45,218 nt of DNA from Clostridia bacterium (GCA_017431365.1 JAFRLF010000049.1:1-45218); one strand, 5' to 3'. Counted from the first letter of the stretch, positions 16,071 to 25,621 are shown. Translations and numbers: made by a program. The notes: generated from the sequence alone by a model not told the origin.

Positions 16071-17576
16071 TCAGTCCGCAATGCCCTCTCTCCACCGCCC
16101 CTGGCGAAACCGCAGCCCGATCCAGACGCAGCGCGCCAGGTTGTCCACACACATGCAGACCACTGAGGCCGCCATCGCCACCGTCAGCGTGCTCAGGAGG
16201 GCGGGATTCGCCGCAACAGCCGCGTCCGTGACCGGACGCAGGACATCTTTACAGATGACGCTCACGCTCAGGGACACGCCCACCACGCGAATGGCCCAGT
16301 TGCAGACGGCGGTAATGATAAAGGGCCATTTGGTATCGCCCGCGCCGCGCAGAGAACCGGCGTAAATCCACGCCATCGTCTGAACGGGCTGGATGAACGC
16401 CACGATGCGCAGGCAGACCTTCGCCATGGCGATGACGTCCTCGTCCGGCGTGATGATGCGCACCAGCGGATCGGCAAAGACATAGAGGCCGATCCCCGCC
16501 AGGGTCATGATCCCCGCGCCGAGGAGGATGGTCGTGCGGTTGTACTTCTGAGCCAGGTCGGGCTTTTTCGCGCCCAGCGCCTGACCGACGAGCGTGGTCG
16601 CCGCCGTGGCGAAGGCAAACGCCGGCATGAAGGAGATGGACTCGCAGTTCGAATACACGGCCTGCGCGGCGATCGCGACGGTGCCGAGGGAATTGATGAA
16701 CTTCGCGATGATGATCGACGCGAAGGACATGCAGAACCGCTCGCCCATGGCCGGCAGGCTCAGCCGGACGATGCGCTTAATGACCTTGCCGTCCGGGAGG
16801 AAGGAGTCCTTCAGGCTGATGCGCGTGGGATCATCCTTGACGAAGAGCATGACGCCCAGCGCCATCCCGCCCACCAGCCAGCTGAAGCCCGTGGACGCGG
16901 CCGCGCCGTTGACGCCCCAGCCCGCGCCGATCACCGTCAGGTTGAGACCCATCACGTTCACCGTGTGGGTCGGGTTGATGAGGATGTAGTTTCCCACGAC
17001 GTTCAGGATGTTCACGAATATATTGATGTGCAGGGGCGTCTTAGTGTCGCCCCGTCCCCGGAAGACCGATCCCAGCACCATCATGGCCATGGAGAACAGC
17101 CGGAAGCACGACGTAATGAGCAGGTACTGCGACGCCGTATCGAGGATTTCCGGATCCGCGCCCATCCACATGGGGATCTGCCGGTACAGGATGACGGGCA
17201 CCAGCGCCACGGGCAGCCCCACGATGGCCAGGAGGATCAGCGCGTGGCGGATATAGGTCTTCGCCGCCTCGACATCTCTGGCGCCGACGCTTCGGGCCAC
17301 GTAGGCCGTGATGCCCGTGCCCAGCGCCATCATGACTCCGCTGATCAGGAACACGAACGAATTGCTGATGGAGACAGACGCCGTGGCGTTCTTCCCCAGG
17401 GCGCCGACCATGGCCGTGTCGGCAAAGCTCACCATCGTGGACAGGATCTGTTCCAGAAACAGCGGCCACGCCAGCCACAGGATCACGCGGATCGGCGAAA
17501 TGCTCTCGTCCGTGAGGTCGTATTTGCGCGCGGCGCGGCGCGGCGCGGCGTTGTTTTTCTTAAATATTATAGACAT
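16071..17576 (-). CDS. MATE-family efflux transporter
   Basis: A polytopic membrane protein of 501 residues with about 12 hydrophobic segments in two similar halves. The conserved first-helix region LAWPLFLEQILSTMVSFADT and FADTAMVGALG, together with GSVFRGRGDTKTPLHINIFV and its second-half counterpart GSLRGAGDTKWPFIITAV, are typical of MATE exporters, which use Na+ or H+ gradients to expel cationic drugs or metabolites. CGAGGAATG precedes the ATG. The N-terminal 30 residues are basic and cytosolic. It is a single-gene unit; the next minus-strand gene downstream is metK, separated by over 500 bases. Confidence 0.94.
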   Translation of the reverse strand: MSIIFKKNNAAPRRAARKYDLTDESISPIRVILWLAWPLFLEQILSTMVSFADTAMVGALGKNATASVSISNSFVFLISGVMMALGTGITAYVARSVGARDVEAAKTYIRHALILLAIVGLPVALVPVILYRQIPMWMGADPEILDTASQYLLITSCFRLFSMAMMVLGSVFRGRGDTKTPLHINIFVNILNVVGNYILINPTHTVNVMGLNLTVIGAGWGVNGAAASTGFSWLVGGMALGVMLFVKDDPTRISLKDSFLPDGKVIKRIVRLSLPAMGERFCMSFASIIIAKFINSLGTVAIAAQAVYSNCESISFMPAFAFATAATTLVGQALGAKKPDLAQKYNRTTILLGAGIMTLAGIGLYVFADPLVRIITPDEDVIAMAKVCLRIVAFIQPVQTMAWIYAGSLRGAGDTKWPFIITAVCNWAIRVVGVSLSVSVICKDVLRPVTDAAVAANPALLSTLTVAMAASVVCMCVDNLARCVWIGLRFRQGRWREGIAD

Positions 17577-17868
17577 ACATCATTCCTCGGGAAAACGTGG
17601 CGTCACTTTAAAACAGGACGACTCCCGTAATTATCATGATACGATAAATCAGAGTCACGCGCACGCCGAATCTTGTGTTCAACGGAAATTTAACAAACAG
17701 ACGAAGGCCGGAGGCGTGATGACTGCGCCGCCATGTAATAAACAGAATTGAAGGATACGGTTTACTTTCTCGCTACCTTATGGTAAGATTGGTGGCGAGA
17801 AAGTGTCGTTTTGTTTTCACAGGGTTGAGGTGGTACAAATGAACAATCTTGTCTGAAAGGGCTTAGTG
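17577..17868. other. Intergenic region with an inverted repeat before the PBP/LuxR regulator
   Basis: No gene is seen here. It holds the MATE upstream region and, at 17764-17777 and 17791-17804, a 14-base inverted repeat (ACTTTCTCGCTACC against GGTGGCGAGAAAGT, one mismatch) followed by a T-rich stretch. A five-codon start-stop unit at 17839 follows a GAGGTGG sequence. Its meaning is unclear. Confidence 0.5.
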
Positions 17869-18942
17869 ATGAATTTACTTATTGAGCGAACGTATCTGGC
17901 CACGGAATGGGGAAAGGATTTCGTCGGTTCGCTGTCGGCTGCGGCGAAGAAAAACAAAACACAGTTGCAGATATTTCAGGATCCGCATGAAATCACGGCT
18001 TCGGACAGTCAAATCTATGTTATAGGCATAGACAAGGCATGGCTGCAGAACTGCGAACGGACCATCCTGAGCAACAACAACACACCTGTTTATATCTGTT
18101 CACTGCCCGAAACCGACGCAAAGAGCAGTTCGATCGTTTATGATCAGAACGATATCATTCAGAGTAGCATCGCCTTAATAAAAAAACACAGTATCGAGAG
18201 AATCGCTCTCGTTGGCATTGGCAGAAACGACAAATCCGATTTGGCAAAGGCGAATTCTTTTACTAAAACGTGTGAAGACCGGGACGTTTTCTATTTTGAC
18301 GGCGATGTGTCGGAGAGCATAAACCGTTTCTTTTCTTCCGGTCGAACATACAACGGCGTAATATGCTCCAACGATATCATCGCCGTATACTTAATGAAAC
18401 GCCTGTCCGACAAAAATATCAGGGTTCCGGATGACATTCAGATCATCGGCAACGGAGGACTGTGGCTGGGGCAACACGTGACCTGCCCTATTACGTCATT
18501 CTATTATGATAACAGCAGTGTCGCCAGGTTCATGTTGAGGTTTTCCAGAATATTCAGCTTATTACCGGGCGGCAGTTCGTTTCACATCAGGGTCAAGGCC
18601 GTCCTGAAAGAACGTGAATCCACAGGTCATCAAAGCAAAACAGCCAGTTGTTCAATCAATACCAACAGTTACTTTCTCTCCGATACCGTTCTTCCTTCAA
18701 ACGACCCGGATTTTAACGCATTGTCCAGGATTAATAACGTTTTTTCTTCCATTCATCCCGATGATCTTAAAATCGCGTCAATGCTCATCGCCGGCGAGAA
18801 GTATGCTGACATAGCGGAAGCCGTCATGTTAAGCCAGGACGCCGTCAAATACCAGATCAGAAAGCTATACGGCTCCTTCTCCATACACACCAGGGAAGAA
18901 CTTACGGCTTTGATAAACCGGTATAACATCTCCTTAGGGTAA
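17869..18942 (+). CDS. Regulator: LacI-like ligand domain plus C-terminal LuxR-type helix-turn-helix
   Basis: A 357-residue predicted cytosolic regulator. Residues about 1-240 resemble the periplasmic-binding-protein fold of LacI regulators, clearest in ICSNDIIAVYLMKRL followed by VPDDIQIIGNGG, the place where LacI proteins have the VPDDI-V-GFD signature. There is no N-terminal LacI helix-turn-helix. Instead residues about 296-350 form a LuxR/GerE-like one (IASMLIAGEKYADIAEAVML, then LSQDAVKYQIRKLYGSF). The ATG follows GAAAGGG; a GTG one codon earlier is possible. It is followed after 94 bases by a DMT transporter gene in the same direction, a plausible target. Codon use is less GC-rich than in neighbouring housekeeping genes. 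Confidence 0.8.
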   Translation: MNLLIERTYLATEWGKDFVGSLSAAAKKNKTQLQIFQDPHEITASDSQIYVIGIDKAWLQNCERTILSNNNTPVYICSLPETDAKSSSIVYDQNDIIQSSIALIKKHSIERIALVGIGRNDKSDLAKANSFTKTCEDRDVFYFDGDVSESINRFFSSGRTYNGVICSNDIIAVYLMKRLSDKNIRVPDDIQIIGNGGLWLGQHVTCPITSFYYDNSSVARFMLRFSRIFSLLPGGSSFHIRVKAVLKERESTGHQSKTASCSINTNSYFLSDTVLPSNDPDFNALSRINNVFSSIHPDDLKIASMLIAGEKYADIAEAVMLSQDAVKYQIRKLYGSFSIHTREELTALINRYNISLG

Positions 18943-18975
18943 TTTACGCATATCCAATTTCCGTGATAACTTACC

Positions 18976-19004
18976 TTTTCATTTGTTTTCGGGCAGGATA
19001 TAAT
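18976..19004 (+). promoter_or_regulatory. Promoter of the DMT transporter gene
   Basis: TTTTCA, 17 bases, TATAAT, ending 32 bases before the start codon. The -35 box is weak, which would suit an activated promoter. Confidence 0.55.
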
Positions 19005-19036
19005 GAATTCACAGTACAGGAAATCAGGTAATCCAA

Positions 19037-19894
19037 ATGGCATTACTGTTTTTTTCAACCGTCCTGCTTGTTGCCAGCTTTAACGTTAATAAACTATATC
19101 AGCAAAGCAGCGGAACCCTCAAAGCGTCCATCTGGTTCAATGCGCTTCTGGGGTTGTTTGCATCGGTATCCTTTCTCCTGATGAATGGTTTCCGTCTGGA
19201 AACCAATTCATTTTCTTTTTTTATGAGCGCGCTTTCGGGTATTTTTGTGATTCTGCATACGCTATGCGGTTTTCGAATCATATCTATCGGCAGAACTTCC
19301 CTTTATACAATGTTTGTCATGGCCGGCGGAATGCTTCTCCCTTATACATGGGGCATTGTCGTATTAAACGAAACTTTTTATACATTACATCTCATCGGCC
19401 TGTCGCTCATACTGATTTCCATGGCCCTTTTTAATATGATAGAAGGCGGTTTTCGAAAGGATCTGCTGATACCCTGCGTCCTTGCGTTTTTGTTTAACGG
19501 TATCGTAGGCATCGTAACAAAAGAACATCAGATCAGTTCGCGAGCCGTTTCATCCATGGATTTTGTTATAATGAGTAATCTTGTCAAGCTGGCTGTCTGT
19601 TCCGCTATACTGTTATTTTTAAATAAAACAGCCGGCAGTCCGAAAAAACAGACCGTCAGCAGACGACAGGTGTTATTGATTTTCCTTTCGGCAATCACAA
19701 GCGGTTTATCTTACCTGGCGGGTTTAGTCTGCGCGAAGACCCTGCCCGCCTCTCTCTATTCGCCGCTTCAGACCGGCGGAACGATTCTCCTCTCCGCCAT
19801 GACCGGCAGAGTGTTCTTTGCCGAAAAACTTACTCATAAGGATTACGCGGCGTTGGCTCTTTGCCTGATCGGTACATGTTTGTTCATAAAGTAA
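19037..19894 (+). CDS. DMT-superfamily (EamA-like) transporter
   Basis: A 285-residue membrane protein with about ten hydrophobic segments arranged as two EamA-like halves. The first half ends with the pattern LNETFYTLHLIGLSLILISM, the second with FFAEKLTHKDYAALALCLIG; this E-x-x-x-x-x-x-G-x-x-L-I arrangement is characteristic of the drug/metabolite transporter family. The substrate is unknown. A weak AGGT ribosome site and its own promoter lie upstream. The adjacent ligand-sensing regulator probably controls it (inference). A strong terminator follows. Confidence 0.85.
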   Translation: MALLFFSTVLLVASFNVNKLYQQSSGTLKASIWFNALLGLFASVSFLLMNGFRLETNSFSFFMSALSGIFVILHTLCGFRIISIGRTSLYTMFVMAGGMLLPYTWGIVVLNETFYTLHLIGLSLILISMALFNMIEGGFRKDLLIPCVLAFLFNGIVGIVTKEHQISSRAVSSMDFVIMSNLVKLAVCSAILLFLNKTAGSPKKQTVSRRQVLLIFLSAITSGLSYLAGLVCAKTLPASLYSPLQTGGTILLSAMTGRVFFAEKLTHKDYAALALCLIGTCLFIK

Positions 19895-19920
19895 GACTGC
19901 CATAAATGTGAAAACACGCA

Positions 19921-19966
19921 AAAACTCTTCCCGGGTTCATTCTTCCTGCGGGCCGGGAAGAGTTTT
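19921..19966. terminator. Bidirectional terminator between DMT gene and GHL6-like gene
   Basis: AAAACTCTTCCCGG (19921-19934) pairs perfectly with CCGGGAAGAGTTTT (19953-19966). T-runs at the end of each strand suit the convergent genes on both sides. Confidence 0.9.
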
Positions 19967-20007
19967 CAATTTCGCGTCAGCCGAGCGGCGTCAGCTTCAC
20001 CGGAGCT

Positions 20008-21981
20008 CTACGGGAGTATTTGAAAGACACTGTGTATCTCCAAGCGATCCACGGTGAACCTAAGCCAGCCGTCTTCCCATGAGAAAGGCACTTTCTCATT
20101 CTCCGGCTGGCGAATCACACATTGCGGTTTCTGTTCTGTACGCAGAGCGACTTTCAGAGGCCCAATAGCCGGAATCTCTGAATATGACCTGACATTCTGA
20201 TTATCGCTCGCGTCGATGGAATTGATGAGATTAAGCGTCAGGTATCCGTCTTTTTTCATGATGACGGGTTCGGCGTACATGGAGCCCTCCACTCTGACAA
20301 TACGCTCCGGATACAGAATATCGAACAGAGCTTTCGTCAGTTCGCGAATGAGGGTCGTCATATTGTAACTGTACAGATCACCCAGATCGAAACAGGTTGC
20401 GCATACAACGCCTGTCTTAAATTTCCTGCTGACGATCGCGGGATGCGCTTCATCTATGAACGTATTATCCTCCCGGTACCGGAAAAGGGTATCCCAGCCC
20501 GTAAGATCAGTAAAATCAGCCGCGTTACCCATATAGCAGGCTAATCTGCCGTTATATTCCAAACAGACGCGTTTTTTATTCTGCATCGGTTCGATTGAAA
20601 TGCCGAATTCATCCGAAAAATGATCCGTCGCCCTGGGGCCGCAGAGCAGGACCTTGCCGCCGTTCTCGACATATCTGACGACAGCGGATTTGACGGATTC
20701 CTCAAGTAAGTCCGTATCCGGAACCATGAGAAGCCCATAATCCGCCAATTTACCTTCTTCCAGCTGATATGAAAGGATCGCGTTTGTCGTGAGTTGAGTA
20801 TTGGCGCAGAGGTCAAACAGACCGGTTACACAACGGCTTAGTTCGCTCGAATTGCCCAGCAGTATCTGTTTCCCTTTAAATTTGCTCGCGGCGTCGGAAA
20901 ACAACACGGCTGTCTGTGGAACCGGTTCGGCGTGATAACAGAACGGCTCGCGCGAGCGGCAGAATTCGGCTATTGCCCTGAAATCCCCGCCGGCCCAGTC
21001 CGTGGCGATTCCACCGCCGCCAAACTGATGTATTACGAACTGATATCCTCCGCCCAGCGAGATGACTTCCGCCGCCTCCTGACACAGCTGATTGGCTTCC
21101 TTTAAACTGCGGTTTTCCGTAGGCCAGCCTTCACCGTAGCGCGATGTCCGCGAGCTTACGCCCCAGGACATCAGGTCCCACGGCAGTCCGTGCGCCATCA
21201 TGAGCCGTCCGTGGAACCGGCCGCTGCTCAGCGCGTGCATCGGCGAAAAATCGCCCGACAAAAACTCGACTTCCGGCATCGGTTTTTCCGGCATATGAGC
21301 CGAATATATCCAGTTGCTGGTTATTTGAAAATCCGGCCTTACGGCTTTGACTTCCGTGATATAATGCCTGACATAGTCGCGAAAGCCCCGCCGGCAAAAC
21401 TCTCGATACTCTTCCAAACCTTCTTCTCCGGTACGCGGGCAATGAGATTTACCCGTTCTCTGCTTCCAGGCTTCTCTGGCGTAACGGGAATAGTCCACTT
21501 CCTCGGCCCAGCAGTCACCGTCGATCCATGCGCCATCCAGATCGTAATCTACCGCGATTTCCTTCAATTGCGGAATAAGTATCTGATCGGCATATGGGCT
21601 GAACACCGAAACGAATTTCGTCGATACTTCGCCGTCCTCGGAGATAACCGCCCAGTCCGGATGGGCTCTCACAACGCATTCGTCGTAGACGCCGCTGTGA
21701 TGCGCAAACAGCGCAATGCCTCTTTCCGCGGTAATCCTGCGAAGCTCCTTAAGGATATCGCACTTCATGCCGGGAGCGCGCGTGCCGATATTCGTGGGAT
21801 ACGAGGAATACCCGGGATGCCCTTTCGTGTCACACTGCATGTAATCAGGCCGCATCTCGTCAAGAAGGCGGATAAAGGTTTCCGGATACATCTTCTCACA
21901 GATCGGGCGCGCGTTGGGTTCGGCGTGGAAATCCATATGAATGCCGACCATGGATTCGATCCTTTTCTTTCTGCTTCTCAT
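20008..21981 (-). CDS. GHL6-type glycoside hydrolase-like protein
   Basis: A 657-residue protein without a signal peptide. The N-terminal barrel starts MVGIHMDFHAEP and continues through GHPGYSSYPTNIGTRAPGM, GIALFAHHSGVYDE and DLDGAWIDGDCW, the pattern of the hypothetical glycosyl hydrolase 6 group. From about residue 380 there is a beta-galactosidase-trimerisation/glutaminase-like region (LLMVPDTDLLEESV, then GGKVLLCGPRATDHF). The start is the ATG nine bases after GGGGG; an ATG two codons upstream is possible. It is the last gene of an ABC importer operon, so it probably acts in the cytosol on the imported sugar. No member-specific activity can be named, and catalytic residues are not certain. 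Confidence 0.75.
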   Translation of the reverse strand: MRSRKKRIESMVGIHMDFHAEPNARPICEKMYPETFIRLLDEMRPDYMQCDTKGHPGYSSYPTNIGTRAPGMKCDILKELRRITAERGIALFAHHSGVYDECVVRAHPDWAVISEDGEVSTKFVSVFSPYADQILIPQLKEIAVDYDLDGAWIDGDCWAEEVDYSRYAREAWKQRTGKSHCPRTGEEGLEEYREFCRRGFRDYVRHYITEVKAVRPDFQITSNWIYSAHMPEKPMPEVEFLSGDFSPMHALSSGRFHGRLMMAHGLPWDLMSWGVSSRTSRYGEGWPTENRSLKEANQLCQEAAEVISLGGGYQFVIHQFGGGGIATDWAGGDFRAIAEFCRSREPFCYHAEPVPQTAVLFSDAASKFKGKQILLGNSSELSRCVTGLFDLCANTQLTTNAILSYQLEEGKLADYGLLMVPDTDLLEESVKSAVVRYVENGGKVLLCGPRATDHFSDEFGISIEPMQNKKRVCLEYNGRLACYMGNAADFTDLTGWDTLFRYREDNTFIDEAHPAIVSRKFKTGVVCATCFDLGDLYSYNMTTLIRELTKALFDILYPERIVRVEGSMYAEPVIMKKDGYLTLNLINSIDASDNQNVRSYSEIPAIGPLKVALRTEQKPQCVIRQPENEKVPFSWEDGWLRFTVDRLEIHSVFQILP

Positions 21982-22082
21982 AATCATTTTCCCCCGATTC
22001 AGTATTGTATGCCTGTATTTCCCCCGGCATGGAGGAAACACAGGCATGCGTTCGTTCCGAAACCTCTTATACCGACAACAGA

Positions 22083-23744
22083 TTACCTGGCCTGCAACGC
22101 GTCATAGGCGGTCTGAATCAGTTCGATGCAACGGTCAAACCCGCCGGAGCTCAGCGTATCCAGATAGGTCTGCCAGTCCGCGTCAAGGTCCATCTCGCCG
22201 TTGATAAAGGCGACCTGGCAGGACTGAATATAGTTATCAGCGATGGTGTACAACTGAGTCAGTTCTTCCTGATCCTCGCTGGAGAAGAACATGACTTTGG
22301 GCAGCAGATGCTCCCTGTCGGCGTAATCGATGACCTTCATGGATTCGTCGTACAGGAGATAATCGATGTTCTGCGACAGATAGACATCCAGGTTTTCATG
22401 ATCCACGGCTTTCCAGCTGTAGAAGAAGTCCGCACAGTAGTTTACAGGCCGGAGATTGATACGGTCCGTAATCAGACCGGCGCTGATACCTTCAGCGGCG
22501 TTCGCCGCGTCAAGCATCTTGCAATACGCTTTGGAGCCGTCATACGTCGTCAGGTCCGTGTCCTCCGGCAGCTTTTCCCATGCTATTCCTTCCAAACCTG
22601 AGCCATTGTTCAACGTATACTCTTTGCTGAACATGTAATCAACAAAGCGCATGGCCAGTTCGGGATTTCTGCAGGATTCCGTGATCACGAAATTCGCGCC
22701 GTTGGCAACTGAATAATCCTCATAGGCGACCGCGCGCCGGCCGCCGGGGCCCTCAAGGGGCGGGATCGTCGTATAGGCGGAATAGCGATCGTAATTGTTG
22801 GCGTCCAGGAAAACCTGCGAGTGTCCGGCGGGGACGCATCCGACAACCGCGTCTTCGCCGTTGCACAGTGTTACAAGGTCGGAATTGTACTGGGTCAGAG
22901 CGGCGGGATCGAGCAGACCGTCGTCATAAAGCTTTTTGAGGTAACGCAGGCCTTCACGATAGTCGTCGCCTGACACCGCGCTCTTGACGACGCCGTCATC
23001 CAGGTACATCTTGTAACTTGATCCCTGCGGATAATAGGGCGTGAACGCGTTGAGCACCCAGGTGTAGACGCGCGTGTTCCACCCGTCAACGGAACCGCTC
23101 ATCGGAATCTCATCTTTGATTCCGTTGCCGTTGGGGTCTCCGTCACGGAAGGCCACCAGCATATCGTAGAATTCGTCCAGCGTCTGAGGAACCTCAAGAC
23201 CGAGCGTCTCCATCCAGTTTTTGTTCACCCACATCTTGTTGGAAACACTGCAGTGGAAACAGACGTTGACGTCCGGTATGCCGTAGATGTTGCCGTCCGG
23301 CAGTTTCATGCTTTCAAAAAGGGTCGGATTGTCATCAATGACTTCTTTGAAATAGTAGCAGTACTCCTCGATGAGATCGTTCATCGGGATGAACGCTCCC
23401 TCGTCCATGCCGTACTTCTGAAGTTCGGCAAAGGACCACGCGTATCCCCAATAGGCGTCGGGCAGCACGTCACCGGCCAGTGACAGCAAAAGGCTCGTCT
23501 TCGCGTCATCCCCGGTGACAATGTCCAGGTTCAACTTGACGCCCGTGACGTCCTGCAGCCACTGCATGCCGGTATTGACTTCGGGATTCAGGTCGTAGTT
23601 GGTATAACCGCTGACCATGATATTCAGTTCCGCGGGTTCGTCGGTTATCGGAAGAGTCCCCGGCGGTGTAACCGCCGCGACAGCGGTCGAGGTCACGAGA
23701 AACACGAACAGAAGCGCGAGTGATATTGTCCGTTTGCTTTTCAT
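22083..23744 (-). CDS. Extracellular solute-binding protein, LplA-like
   Basis: A 553-residue family 1 binding protein of the large LplA/YtcQ subgroup that pairs with LplB/LplC permeases. The signal peptide is at residues 1-24 (MKSKRTISLALLFVFLV, cleavage after AVA). No lipobox cysteine is present, as in the other binding protein of this window. LNIMVSGYTNYDLNPEVNTG and MSGSVDGWNTRVYTWVLNAF are typical. AAGGAGG precedes the ATG. It is encoded 36 bases after the LplC-like permease gene and 101 bases before the GHL6 gene. The ligand is unknown; family relatives bind complex polysaccharide fragments. Confidence 0.92.
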   Translation of the reverse strand: MKSKRTISLALLFVFLVTSTAVAAVTPPGTLPITDEPAELNIMVSGYTNYDLNPEVNTGMQWLQDVTGVKLNLDIVTGDDAKTSLLLSLAGDVLPDAYWGYAWSFAELQKYGMDEGAFIPMNDLIEEYCYYFKEVIDDNPTLFESMKLPDGNIYGIPDVNVCFHCSVSNKMWVNKNWMETLGLEVPQTLDEFYDMLVAFRDGDPNGNGIKDEIPMSGSVDGWNTRVYTWVLNAFTPYYPQGSSYKMYLDDGVVKSAVSGDDYREGLRYLKKLYDDGLLDPAALTQYNSDLVTLCNGEDAVVGCVPAGHSQVFLDANNYDRYSAYTTIPPLEGPGGRRAVAYEDYSVANGANFVITESCRNPELAMRFVDYMFSKEYTLNNGSGLEGIAWEKLPEDTDLTTYDGSKAYCKMLDAANAAEGISAGLITDRINLRPVNYCADFFYSWKAVDHENLDVYLSQNIDYLLYDESMKVIDYADREHLLPKVMFFSSEDQEELTQLYTIADNYIQSCQVAFINGEMDLDADWQTYLDTLSSGGFDRCIELIQTAYDALQAR

Positions 23745-23780
23745 GGGTTTTCCTCCTTATATCTGCCTGTATGGCAGTTA

Positions 23781-24683
23781 TTAACCTTTAATCGCTCCTA
23801 TCATGACACCATGGATGAAATACTTCTGAATGAACGGGTACAACACGAGCATTGGAATCGTCGATATGACGATGAGTGAATACTTCAGCAGATATGAGAG
23901 CTGCTTAAGTTTTGCGTATTGTTCAACGTCCATCGCGCTCATTGAATCGATGTCAATATTTGTAGCGAGCATAATATTTCTTAAGACGATCTGAAGCGGC
24001 TGCCTGCCGTCGCTGCGTATATACAGAACGGCCTGGTAGTAATCATTCCAATGCTGAACGGCGTATCTCAGGGCCAGGACGGCGCAGATCGCCTTCGATA
24101 GCGGAATGGCGATGTAAAGAAAGAGCTGGAAGTCGTTTGCCCCGTCAATATGCGCCGCCTCGTACAGATCGTTTGGAATCGTGTTTTCAAAAAACGTCCG
24201 CGCGATAATCATTAAGTAGACATTGATCGCCGTAGGAAAGATCATGGACCAGAAGGTGTCGACCAGCTTCAGCCTGTGCACCACCAGATAAGTCGGGATC
24301 ATACCCCCCGAGAACAGCATCGTAAATACGAACAGCATCATGATGGTTTTACGCCCGTGCAGCTTGTTGCGGGCCAGGGGATACGCGGCGCAGATCGTCA
24401 TTACCACGTTAAAGGCCGTGCCGATCACCGTATACAAGACAGAGTTTACGAAACCTCTGAGCACTTTGCTGTTCTGAAATACGGCCGTATAGCCGTCAAG
24501 GCAGAAATCTCTGGGCCACAGATAGACGCCTCGAATAACCGCTTCGGACGAAGAGAAGGACGCGGCCAGGACGTGCAGAATCGGCAGCAGTACCATCAGA
24601 GAGGAAATGATTATTATCAGCCATACCACAGTCAGATACGATACGTCCGCAATTTCAAACCGACGTCTGCTTTTCTTTACCAT
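23781..24683 (-). CDS. Carbohydrate ABC permease, LplC/YtcP type
   Basis: A 300-residue membrane protein with six hydrophobic segments. The EAA loop is YEAAHIDGANDFQLFLYIAI and the C-terminus ends GVMIGAIKG, as in LplC-like proteins. Its ATG overlaps the end of the upstream permease gene by seven bases, so the two are translationally coupled. No ATPase gene is in the operon. Confidence 0.94.
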   Translation of the reverse strand: MVKKSRRRFEIADVSYLTVVWLIIIISSLMVLLPILHVLAASFSSSEAVIRGVYLWPRDFCLDGYTAVFQNSKVLRGFVNSVLYTVIGTAFNVVMTICAAYPLARNKLHGRKTIMMLFVFTMLFSGGMIPTYLVVHRLKLVDTFWSMIFPTAINVYLMIIARTFFENTIPNDLYEAAHIDGANDFQLFLYIAIPLSKAICAVLALRYAVQHWNDYYQAVLYIRSDGRQPLQIVLRNIMLATNIDIDSMSAMDVEQYAKLKQLSYLLKYSLIVISTIPMLVLYPFIQKYFIHGVMIGAIKG

Positions 24684-25621
24684 AACCCGGAACCCCCCAG
24701 CTTTCTGACAATAAGGTTACAGGTGAGGATAAGGACAAAATTCGTCGCCGAGTTGAAGAGCGATACGGCGGTGGAGAAACTGTACTGCGCCTGTTCCAAT
24801 CCCAGTTTATAGATATACGTGCTGATCAATTCCGATTGCCGCAGATTCCCCGGATTCTGCATCAGGTACGCCTTCTCAAAGCCCACGCTCATCAGGTTTC
24901 CAACCGAAAGTATCAGCATGATGATGATCGTCGGAAGAATGCCCGGCAGGTCGACGTTGATCATACACTGAAACCTGTTCGCTCCGTCTATGATGGCGGC
25001 CTCCTTGATCTCGGTGGATATATTGGTCAACGCCGCGATATAAAGCACGGCCTCAAACCCCATACCCTGCCAGATTCCGGACCAGACATACAGATGACGG
25101 AAAAGCGAGGCCTTGCCCATGATATCAACGGATTCCATGCCCAGTGAATTACGTAATACGTTAAAGACACCGAATCTCAGATGAAAGATCTGCGACATGA
25201 TTGAGATCAGAACAACCGTTGATATAAAATACGGCAGATAAGTCAGGGTCTGTACCGTTTTCTTTATCGAAGCGAACCTGCATTCATTCAGGGCAATCGC
25301 CAGAATGATGGGCATCGGGAAACCGACCAGCAATGAATATACGCTCAGGGAGAGCGTGTTACCGATCAGCTGAAGGAAATTGGGCGAATTGACAAACATC
25401 TTTATATACCGCAGACCGACCCAATCGCTCCTGAATATTCCACGGCGGATGTTGTAATTCTGAAAAGCCACGACGATTCCGCCCATAGGCACATAACAGA
25501 AAATGATAAGCCAGATCAGGGGAACGCTCAAAATGACGTAAAGCTGCCAGTCGCTTTTCAGTATCCGCAGCAGCCTTGGTCTAGCCCGGACCCTCGATAC
25601 GCTTTTATAGTCACCGCTCAT
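24677..25621 (-). CDS. Carbohydrate ABC permease, LplB type
   Basis: A 314-residue membrane protein, first gene of the operon lplB-like, lplC-like, binding protein, GHL6. The N-terminal LRILKSDWQLYVILSVPLIW and the following CYVPMGGIVVAFQNYN are characteristic. The EAA loop is KEAAIIDGANRFQCMINVDL. The ATG follows GAGGGG by eight bases; a TTG five codons upstream is less likely because that ribosome site would then lie inside the coding sequence. A sigma-A promoter is found about 90 bases upstream. Confidence 0.94.
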   Translation of the reverse strand: MSGDYKSVSRVRARPRLLRILKSDWQLYVILSVPLIWLIIFCYVPMGGIVVAFQNYNIRRGIFRSDWVGLRYIKMFVNSPNFLQLIGNTLSLSVYSLLVGFPMPIILAIALNECRFASIKKTVQTLTYLPYFISTVVLISIMSQIFHLRFGVFNVLRNSLGMESVDIMGKASLFRHLYVWSGIWQGMGFEAVLYIAALTNISTEIKEAAIIDGANRFQCMINVDLPGILPTIIIMLILSVGNLMSVGFEKAYLMQNPGNLRQSELISTYIYKLGLEQAQYSFSTAVSLFNSATNFVLILTCNLIVRKLGGSGLW

